Assembly (NCBI RefSeq): GCF_000931935.2
Contig: NZ_AZAC01000019.1
Span: 23,198-87,197 of the forward strand
Direction: 5' to 3'
Length of the DNA: 64,000 nucleotides
From: Dethiosulfatarculus sandiegensis
GTDB lineage: Bacteria > Desulfobacterota > Desulfarculia > Desulfarculales > Desulfarculaceae
Positions 51,868 through 59,242 of this stretch are shown here, piece after piece (positions within the stretch are counted from its first letter, which is position 1; every line of letters starts with the position of its first letter). The position numbers and the translations under genes are program-made. The notes beneath the pieces are model-generated. The model worked only from the letters and a program-made list of their open reading frames with translations. It ran no database searches and was not told where the DNA came from.

Positions 51868-53802
51868 ATGACACAGTCTCTTACAATTGAAAGCACGCTG
51901 GATAAGTGTCTAAAAATATTTGGTTTGACCCTATGCGCCATCGTGGCTGCCTTTACCTTTTACACCATTTTAATGGGTCAATTCACAGCCCAGGTGCAGC
52001 GGGGCATCTTTTTGTTGGCTTGCGGTTGCGCTGTATTTTGTCTCAAACCTTTTAACAAAAAATGGCTGGAATCCGAAAAACCCACCTTAAGATGGGCCAA
52101 CCGGGTTGTTGATCTGAGCTTGATCTCTCTTTTGACCTTTGCGGTGGTTTATCTTTTTTTGAATTACTTCGAAATCTCCGAATACCGGGAAGGTTTACCC
52201 AATAACTGGGATCTTATCTGTTATGCCGCAGGCACCATAGCCTGCCTTGACGCTGTCAGAAGAACAGACGGCTGGGCTTTGCTGACTGTGGTGTTGCTGG
52301 TTTTGGCCTATTTATTTTTGGGGCATCTGATACCCGGCTTTTTAGGACACCACAAAATCACTTATCAGGAAATTTTAGAGATGTCCTTTGGCATGAACGG
52401 TGTTTTCGGCATTGCCTTAAACGTTGTGGTCAATGTGGTTTACATCTTCATCATATTTGGCGCGATTTTAAGGGTAACAGGCGCGGGCGAGCTTTTTATT
52501 GACCTGGCCTATATGTTGACAGGCCGCTTTGCCGGAGGCCCTGCCCAATGCGCTGTTGTGGCAAGCGCGTTTTTCGGTTCCATAAACGGTTCCGGCCCTG
52601 CAAATGTGGTAAGCACCGGCTCATTTACTATTCCCCTCATGAAACGCACCGGCTTCAAGCCCGAATACGCGGGCGCGGTCGAGGCAACGGCAAGCTGCGT
52701 TGGCCAGATCATGCCGCCCATTATGGGCGTGGGCGCTTTTATCATGAGCGAAATTACGGGCATAGGCTATGGAGCCATTATGCTTGCGGCTTTAGTCCCC
52801 GCGATCTTATACAGCATCTCGCTTATGGCAAATGTGCGTCTTCAAGCCGGGCTGAGAGGCATTGAACGCGTACCCGAAGACCAGATACCTCAATTCAAAA
52901 AAAGCCTGATCCCCAGAATAATTGTCCTGGTTTTATCTATTGCCGCTATCCTTTGGCGCATATTAAGCGGGCAAACTCCCGCCACAGCGGGTCTTACCGG
53001 AGCTATTGTTCTTTTGGGGGCCTCATTTTTCGTAAAAGAAATGCGCCCCAATTTTAAGACGCTTATCAAAATGCTGGTTGAAGGCGGAAAAGACGGTTTA
53101 AGCCTGACCATAAGCTGCGCCGGAATCGGCATTATCATAGGCGGCATATCAGCCACAGGGCTGGGCATAAAATTCAGTCAGGCCATTATCGGAGTTGGAG
53201 AAGCCAATCTTGTCCTGGCTCTTATCATGGCTGCCGCCTGCTGCCTTATGATCGGAATGGGGCTTCCCACAGCGGCAAGCTATCTTATGGTGGTTTTTAT
53301 CGCGGCTCCAGCCATAACCAAGTTGGGCTTACCCCTTATAACAGCTCATTTATTCATTTTTTATTACGCCGTAATGTCCGCCATCACCCCGCCTGTGGCC
53401 TTGTGCGCCTACGCGGGTGCGGGCATAGCGGGAAGCGATCCCCTGAAAACCGGCGTCATGGCTGTGCGTTTGGGAGCGATCGGATTTTTGCTGCCGTTTT
53501 TATGGATCTATAACCCTGAGCTGATGCTCATGGGAGACCATGTAGTCGCAAATATCTGGGTGATTCTTTGTTGCGGCCTGGCTGTGGTGGCCTTGGCCTC
53601 GGCAAACACCGGCTATTTAAGACGCAAAATGCTTGCCTGGGAAAGATTGGCCATATTGCTGGTGGCCTTTGGTCTGGCCTTTCCCCTTATTTGGGTAAGA
53701 ATCGCGGCCCTTGTTTTGGGGTTGGTGTTTTACCTTTTTATTTTCTCCCCTTCCCCAAAAACAAATCCCATGACTACAAGTGATCAAGGAGCCTTGAGAT
53801 GA
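51868..53802 (+). CDS. TRAP transporter fused permease (DctQM type)
   Basis: The gene encodes about 644 residues from the ATG at 51868, which has TTGGAG seven bases upstream. The N-terminal part (about 15-160) holds the four helices of the small DctQ-like subunit, joined to the large DctM-like subunit with about twelve helices. Family marks are ASAFFGSINGSGPANVVSTGSFTIPLMKR, VEATASCVGQIMPPIMGVGAFIM and IGMGLPTAASYLMV. Fused permeases are normal for TAXI systems. It imports the ligand using an ion gradient. The last four bases overlap the next gene (ATGA at 53799). Confidence 0.92.
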   Translation: MTQSLTIESTLDKCLKIFGLTLCAIVAAFTFYTILMGQFTAQVQRGIFLLACGCAVFCLKPFNKKWLESEKPTLRWANRVVDLSLISLLTFAVVYLFLNYFEISEYREGLPNNWDLICYAAGTIACLDAVRRTDGWALLTVVLLVLAYLFLGHLIPGFLGHHKITYQEILEMSFGMNGVFGIALNVVVNVVYIFIIFGAILRVTGAGELFIDLAYMLTGRFAGGPAQCAVVASAFFGSINGSGPANVVSTGSFTIPLMKRTGFKPEYAGAVEATASCVGQIMPPIMGVGAFIMSEITGIGYGAIMLAALVPAILYSISLMANVRLQAGLRGIERVPEDQIPQFKKSLIPRIIVLVLSIAAILWRILSGQTPATAGLTGAIVLLGASFFVKEMRPNFKTLIKMLVEGGKDGLSLTISCAGIGIIIGGISATGLGIKFSQAIIGVGEANLVLALIMAAACCLMIGMGLPTAASYLMVVFIAAPAITKLGLPLITAHLFIFYYAVMSAITPPVALCAYAGAGIAGSDPLKTGVMAVRLGAIGFLLPFLWIYNPELMLMGDHVVANIWVILCCGLAVVALASANTGYLRRKMLAWERLAILLVAFGLAFPLIWVRIAALVLGLVFYLFIFSPSPKTNPMTTSDQGALR

Positions 53803-54380
53803 AGCAGAATAAACCAACAGAACAAATAGAACAGGGATTGATCGGTCTTACCAGGATAAAGGATCAGGAACTGAAAAACGATATCATCGCCTGCTGGCAA
53901 AGATGCTGGAATGAATCGGCCTGGGAAAACCTAAAAGATTGCCCTTTTAACCCGCATCTTTCCGATGTCTCATTGGTAGAGCATGTAAACTGCTTAACCG
54001 ACTTGGTTTTAGGCGCGGCGGATTCTCTTGAAAAACACAATCCCGAACTAAAGCTTGATCGCCAATATTTGATCACAGGTGTGCTTTTGCATGATGTGAG
54101 CAAACTTGTGGAGATCGAGCCCTCGGATGAGGGACCGATATTCAGCGCCTTAAACCGTCAAATGCCTCACGCCACCTATGGAGCCATGGTGGCCATGGCC
54201 CAGGGGCTAAGCCCCAAAATCGCGAATATCATCCTGGCCCACACCAAGCTGACCGGAGCAACGCCCGACTCACCGGAAGCCGTACTTTTGCATTACCTGG
54301 ATTACGGCATGGCGGATGTGTTAAGAGCCTCGCGCAAACTTCCTCTTATTATGGTGGGCGGATCGAAATTTGGGAAATAG
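53799..54380 (+). CDS. HD-domain phosphohydrolase-like protein
   Basis: This gene encodes 193 residues; the start ATG overlaps the permease stop and follows AAGGAG. An HD fold is shown by the ordered His/Asp motifs VEHVNCLTDL (about 47), LLHDVSKLVEI (about 97, the HD pair), MPHATYGA (about 125) and ILAHTKLTG. It could be a metal-dependent hydrolase of a phosphorylated small molecule or nucleotide. Its place inside a transport and CoA-activation operon is unusual, and no known pathway of this type needs an HD enzyme, so its role is open. Confidence 0.8.
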   Translation: MKQNKPTEQIEQGLIGLTRIKDQELKNDIIACWQRCWNESAWENLKDCPFNPHLSDVSLVEHVNCLTDLVLGAADSLEKHNPELKLDRQYLITGVLLHDVSKLVEIEPSDEGPIFSALNRQMPHATYGAMVAMAQGLSPKIANIILAHTKLTGATPDSPEAVLLHYLDYGMADVLRASRKLPLIMVGGSKFGK

Positions 54381-54393
54381 CCGGGAGAGAACC

Positions 54394-55590
54394 ATGAGCG
54401 ACCAGGAATTACCCTTGGCGGGCATCAAAGTTTTGGAAATGACCCACACGGTCATGGGGCCTACGGCGGGTTTGATCTTAGCTGATTTAGGGGCAAGCGT
54501 TTTAAAAATCGAAAAAACTCCCAAAGGAGACGACACTCGCCATTTAAAAGGCTTTGGCGCGGGGTTTTTCCCTTATTTTAACCGCAACAAAGCAAGCCTC
54601 TGTTTGGATCTTAAGTCCGAAAAAGGCGCTGACGTACTGAATCAGCTTGTAAAACAAGCCGATGTTTTGATTGAAAACTTTGGCCCCGGCACCATAGAAA
54701 GGCTTGGGTTTGGCTATGATAAAGTCAAAAAAATCAATCCCAAGCTTATTTTCTGTTCCCTAAAAGGCTTTATGCCCGGCCCATATGAAAAACGCCTGGC
54801 TTTGGATGAAGTGGTTCAAATGATGGGCGGCCTTGCCTATATGACAGGCCCCAAGGGTCGGCCCTTAAGAGCCGGAGCATCGGTAACCGACATTTTAGGA
54901 GGCACTTTCGGCGCAGTGGGCATATTGGCGGCTTTAAGGGAAAGGGAAAAAACAGGGTTTGGTCAATTGGTGAAAGCAACTTTGTTTGAATCCATTGCCT
55001 TGTTAATGGCTCAGCATATGGGGGTCACAGCCTTGACCGGTCAAGATCCTCCGCCCATGCCGGAAAGAGGAAGAACCTGGTCTGTTTATGATCTTTTTAG
55101 CACCTCAGACAATGAACAGGTTTTTATCGGTATTACAAGTGATCGCCATTGGAAGCGGTTTTGCGAAACTTTTGGTTTTGACGATTTTTTAAACGACCCT
55201 TCACTTGGCAGCAACCAACTGAGAGTTGAAAACCGGGATAAATTCTTGCCCGAGCTGAAAAACAGGCTTGGCAGCCTTACCAAAAGCCAGATAATGACTT
55301 TTGCCCAGAAAGCGGTTATTCCCTTTGCTCAAGTATCCAAACCGGGAGACCTTTTTGATGATCCGCATTTAAATGACTCCGGCTGGCTCATGAAAACCGA
55401 GCTGCCCAATGGCCAACAAGCCAAATTTCCCAAGCTTCCCTTAAAGATTGGCGAGCATGATTTGGGCCTTTATAAAAATCCGCCCAAACTGGGACAAGGT
55501 GGAAAAGAATGGCTTTTAAATTCCGGTTTTTCCGCAAAAGCGATTGATGAACTAATTAGCGATCAGGTGTTGGTGGATAAGCAAACCTAA
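54394..55590 (+). CDS. Class III CoA transferase (CaiB/BaiF family)
   Basis: The gene encodes about 398 residues from the ATG at 54394, which follows GGGAGAG. The family pattern is complete: PLAGIKVLEMTHTVMGPTAGLILADLGASVLKIE, RNKASLCLDLKSEKG, LIENFGPGTIERLGFGYD, and the catalytic Asp in LALDEVVQMMGGLAYMTG. It is followed by the typical ASVTDILGGTFGAVGILAAL. It transfers CoA between a donor thioester and a free acid. In this operon it should activate the acid brought in by the TRAP system, giving the substrate for the HMG-CoA-lyase-type enzyme. Last gene before a terminator. Confidence 0.92.
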   Translation: MSDQELPLAGIKVLEMTHTVMGPTAGLILADLGASVLKIEKTPKGDDTRHLKGFGAGFFPYFNRNKASLCLDLKSEKGADVLNQLVKQADVLIENFGPGTIERLGFGYDKVKKINPKLIFCSLKGFMPGPYEKRLALDEVVQMMGGLAYMTGPKGRPLRAGASVTDILGGTFGAVGILAALREREKTGFGQLVKATLFESIALLMAQHMGVTALTGQDPPPMPERGRTWSVYDLFSTSDNEQVFIGITSDRHWKRFCETFGFDDFLNDPSLGSNQLRVENRDKFLPELKNRLGSLTKSQIMTFAQKAVIPFAQVSKPGDLFDDPHLNDSGWLMKTELPNGQQAKFPKLPLKIGEHDLGLYKNPPKLGQGGKEWLLNSGFSAKAIDELISDQVLVDKQT

Positions 55591-55613
55591 AAAAGCACCT
55601 CAATATCCCAATC

Positions 55614-55647
55614 AAGAGGGGCGATTTTTATCGTCCCTCTTTTCTTT
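55614..55647 (+). terminator. Rho-independent terminator of the lyase operon
   Basis: AAGAGGGGCGAT (55614-55625) pairs with ATCGTCCCTCTT (55630-55641, one G-T pair) over TTTT, followed by TTCTTTT. It lies 24 bases after the CoA transferase stop. Confidence 0.85.
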
Positions 55648-55726
55648 TACTGTTTCTTTTAAATTACCCATTGATCCCAACCCTTAAATATGCACTACTT
55701 ATTTCATAAGGTTTCAAACCGGTCAT

Positions 55727-56215
55727 ATGGAGGATCAGGTGCGTTTGAATGCGAATCCCAAAGGGCAGCAAGCAGAAGAACTGGAACAATACTTAAGAAA
55801 CATGCTTAAAACACAATTATTCGCTGTGCTCTCCACAGTGGGAGGAGATCAACCCTACGCCAGCCTGGTAGCTTTTGCGACAAGCAACGATCTTTCGCGC
55901 ATATATTTCACCACAAGCCGCATGACCAGAAAATTCAGCAACCTTGAAGGCAATCCCAAAAGTTCCATGCTTATAGACAACAGAAGTAACCAAATCGGTG
56001 ACTTAAGAAAAGCGGCCGCGGCAACAGCGCTCGGAAAAGTAAAAGAGCTCTCCCTTGATCAGGAAGAAGATTTCCAAAATATCTTTCTAAAAAAGCACTC
56101 TCATTTTGCTGACTTTATATCTTCTCCCAACACAGCGAAAATCTGTCTTTTGGTTGATCGCTACTATGTGGTGAGTAGGTTTCAGAATGTCTTTGAATTT
56201 AAGGTGAAGCCATGA
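55727..56215 (+). CDS. FMN-binding split-barrel (pyridoxamine 5'-phosphate oxidase-like) protein
   Basis: This gene encodes 162 residues from the ATG at 55727; a GTG at 55739 has the better ribosome site (GGAGG) and would shorten it by four residues. The split barrel is shown by LRNMLKTQLFAVLSTVGGDQPYASLVAFATS, IYFTTSRMTRKFSNLEGNPKSSMLID and TALGKVKEL, the pattern of flavin-dependent PNPOx-like proteins. The last bases overlap the next start (ATGA), so it is translationally coupled to the PEP-synthase-like gene. The ligand may be FMN, haem or F420; no deciding residue is visible. It probably helps the dikinase that follows. Confidence 0.82.
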   Translation: MEDQVRLNANPKGQQAEELEQYLRNMLKTQLFAVLSTVGGDQPYASLVAFATSNDLSRIYFTTSRMTRKFSNLEGNPKSSMLIDNRSNQIGDLRKAAAATALGKVKELSLDQEEDFQNIFLKKHSHFADFISSPNTAKICLLVDRYYVVSRFQNVFEFKVKP

Positions 56216-58401
56216 AATGGATATTCACGTTCCGGGAAAATCCGCCCAAGGAAAAAATCGGCGGGAAAGCCTTCGCCCTTGCCGCCTTAAGGCAAAAAGA
56301 TTTAAATGTTCCAAACGCCTTTTTTATCACTGCAGACGCTTACAGATATTTTGTTGAACAAAACTCTTTGGACCAGCAAATCAACCTGGAGTTGGGGAAA
56401 AAAGATTTTTCCAATATGCGCTGGGAAGAACTTTGGGATATTGCCTTGCGCTTAAGAAACAGGTTCAGTAAAGGGGATATTCCTGAAGATCTTTTATTTG
56501 AAATATCCCAAACCATAGAGGATATGTTTCCCCAAACGCCTGTTGGCGTACGCTCTTCCAGCCTTGCCGAAGATTCAAGCCAAACCTCCTTCGCAGGACT
56601 TCACGAATCCTATATTAACCTTGTGGGCAAAAAAGAAATAATCCAACATATCAAGCTAGTATGGGCTTCGCTCTGGTCTGACAGAGCCTTGCTTTACCGA
56701 AGAGAACTAGGCTTGGACCCATTTGAAAGCGCCATGGGGGTTGTGGTTCAGGAAATGGTATTCGGAGACAGTTCGGGCGTTTCTTTTAGCATGAATCCGG
56801 TGAATCCAAAACAAGGATCGGTGGAGGCTGTTTATGGCCTCAATCAGGGTCTGGTTGACGGCACCATTGAGCCGGATCACTGGGAACTTGACCGGGCAAA
56901 CAGCCAAATCGTAGAGCATAGACCAGCCAAAAGGACAAAGGCCTTAAAAGCCCAAAAACAAGGCGTGGCAGCCCAAGCCTTAAACAAAATTCAGCAAAAA
57001 ATACCACCTTTGAATGATCAGGAGGTGCAAGAAGTCTACGATTTTTCAAGGCAAATGGAAAAGATCTTCCAATCGCCCCAGGATATGGAATGGACCATCA
57101 GACTTAAGCAAATTTATATTCTGCAATCCAGAAGCATAACCACAATCACAGACGAGCATGACGAACGCAAAAGATATTTGAGCCTTAAAAGAAGCCTGGA
57201 TAATCTAAAATCCCTTAAACTGGTAATTGAAAAACAACTCATCCCGGACATGGAAGCCCAGGCTAAAAAGCTAAACAAATTTTATCTTACTCAACTTACC
57301 GACCAGGACCTGGTCCGAGAAATTAAAAAACGGCAAGAAATCGTACGGCAAAGAGTAGGCGACTATTGGGAATACTGCATTCCCTTTGCCCATGGCATGC
57401 GTTTATTTGGTCAAGTCTACAATGACCGTATGAACCCCAATGATCCTTATGAGTTTATGAAGCTGTTAGAAAACTCGGGCTTGGTGAGCGTAAAAAGAAA
57501 TCAACGGCTTTCCCAAATTGGAAAAAGCATCCGACAAAAAAAAGAAATAGCTTTGGCGTTGGAGCGAAATGAGGATTTTGATCAATGGCCTGAATTTACA
57601 GATCTTTTAGATGAGTTCATAGAGTCCTACGGCAAGACGAGCTGGGGCGGCCTTAACATGGGCATGACCCGACAAAAACTGGCCCGATTGGCCGCTAAAT
57701 TTGAGACGCCAAAAGACACGAAAAGTAAACCGAATCAAGGCCGAATGCGGAAAGTTTTTTTAGAAAGCTTTGAGCCTGAACAAAGAGAAGAAGCTCAAGA
57801 TATATTGGAAATAGGTATAGCAAGTTATCGTTTAAGAGACGATGACAACATTTTTTTGGGTAAAGTTGAAGGTGAACTCACAAGAGCATTGGATGAGGGA
57901 TTCATTCGTCTGGAAGAGAAGTGGGGCAAATTGGACCATAGGCCTGGACCAGAAGAAATTTGTAAAGCGCTTACCAATCAAATCAAACCCCAAATCAGCT
58001 CAATAAAAGATCAAAAAACAAAGCCCACAACCTCATTAAAAGAAAAACCCCGCCAGCTTGTAGGTCAGCCCGCAAGCCCGGGCATTGCCGTAGGCAGAGC
58101 CAGAATAGTATCCACTCCCCAAGATCTTTATGATTTCAAAAAAAACGAAATACTTATCTGTGACGCCATAGATCCCAACATGACTTTGGTTGTTCCTTTG
58201 GCTGCGGGCATTGTGGAACGAAGAGGTGGCATGTTAATCCATGGAGCCATAATCGCAAGAGAACAAAACATACCTTGCGTAACCGGTGTGCCGGAAGCGG
58301 CGAGCCTGATCAAAACAGGCGAATCGGTCTGTGTTGACGGATATTTAGGTATTGTTATAGTAGGAGAGAATTCTCTTAAAAAAAGTTTGGAAAAAGAATA
58401 A
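56212..58401 (+). CDS. PEP-synthase-like dikinase without the PEP-binding barrel
   Basis: This gene encodes 729 residues. The N-terminal ATP-grasp domain (about 1-310) matches PEP synthase: KEKIGGKAFALAALRQK, VGVRSSSLAEDSSQTSFAGLHESYIN, VVVQEMVFGDSSGVSFSMNPV and IYILQSRSITT. A helical middle region of about 300 residues follows. The C-terminal swivelling phospho-His domain (about 640-729) has GQPASPGIAVGRARI and GGMLIHGAIIAREQNIPCVTGV with the catalytic His. The pyruvate/PEP barrel of true PEP synthase is missing. The order ATP-grasp, middle, His domain is that of rifampicin phosphotransferase, where the middle part binds the acceptor. So ATP-driven phosphorylation of an unknown small molecule is likely. 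Confidence 0.85.
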   Translation: MKWIFTFRENPPKEKIGGKAFALAALRQKDLNVPNAFFITADAYRYFVEQNSLDQQINLELGKKDFSNMRWEELWDIALRLRNRFSKGDIPEDLLFEISQTIEDMFPQTPVGVRSSSLAEDSSQTSFAGLHESYINLVGKKEIIQHIKLVWASLWSDRALLYRRELGLDPFESAMGVVVQEMVFGDSSGVSFSMNPVNPKQGSVEAVYGLNQGLVDGTIEPDHWELDRANSQIVEHRPAKRTKALKAQKQGVAAQALNKIQQKIPPLNDQEVQEVYDFSRQMEKIFQSPQDMEWTIRLKQIYILQSRSITTITDEHDERKRYLSLKRSLDNLKSLKLVIEKQLIPDMEAQAKKLNKFYLTQLTDQDLVREIKKRQEIVRQRVGDYWEYCIPFAHGMRLFGQVYNDRMNPNDPYEFMKLLENSGLVSVKRNQRLSQIGKSIRQKKEIALALERNEDFDQWPEFTDLLDEFIESYGKTSWGGLNMGMTRQKLARLAAKFETPKDTKSKPNQGRMRKVFLESFEPEQREEAQDILEIGIASYRLRDDDNIFLGKVEGELTRALDEGFIRLEEKWGKLDHRPGPEEICKALTNQIKPQISSIKDQKTKPTTSLKEKPRQLVGQPASPGIAVGRARIVSTPQDLYDFKKNEILICDAIDPNMTLVVPLAAGIVERRGGMLIHGAIIAREQNIPCVTGVPEAASLIKTGESVCVDGYLGIVIVGENSLKKSLEKE

Positions 58402-59242
58402 AATGCTTCGAGTGACAAACAACATATTTACCGACACTCTTTTCCGCTACAAATTACTATTTCTCTTAATTTTTATCTACGTAAAGGTTCCACGTTTTTA
58501 AAATACTGCAAGTTTAAGTTGGATTTTTTTAGAATAAATATATACATAGTGTCAAAATGACATAAATCTGGCCAATATAAAAAATGAAACATAAAATTAT
58601 ATATGAATAGAAACTTCTACCAAAATCGTAAATTATCGAGTTTAATAGGGCAATTTTTTTAAATTAATACCCACCCAAATAATCGATTAAAACGCATATT
58701 ATTAATTTAAAATAGAAATTAAAACTTCAAGGATCAAGCTTCACTATTTGTGCTTTACAAGATAAAAATAGCGTTTAATTATGCCATATATCAAGCTAAA
58801 TAAACCTGTAATTTCGCTTCAAAATTTGAACTGTTTTTTACTTTTTCTATTTTCACTGATTTTGCTATATTTTTTTGATCGGCTGTAAGCTGTCAGACGA
58901 AATGAGAATTTCTGCCACGCAAAGTGAGAACTCCCAAAGTAATTCCGGAGTGACTGTAAGGTGTGCTCGTCCAGTCAGCCGCCTACGGATGCAAGCTGTT
59001 ATGCGAAATAATAGACCGAACCTCGCCGTATGGCATGCTGACAGATATCAAACTACTCATAATCAGACCGCCTTAACCTTGAATTAATTGACTGAATTGA
59101 GCAGGTTTTCCAATCGGTCCTTGTGAGCCTCACCCCTTAGCGGCACCGGGTAATTATAGAGAAATCCGGCTTTCTGAGGCCTCCTCCATAAACTGATCCG
59201 GGATGTGAGCTAGTTACCGAATCTGAGGAGGCATCGCCTGGG
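58402..59242. other. AT-rich intergenic region between convergent genes
   Basis: About 840 bases without a supported gene. The part 58480-58870 is extremely rich in A and T with long T and A runs. Around 58880-59010 two related stretches (GCTGTAAGCTGTCAGACGAAAT and GCAAGCTGTTATGCGAAAT-like) appear as a loose repeat. Both flanking genes point into the region, so it should hold their terminators, but no clear hairpin with T run was found. Confidence 0.4.
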
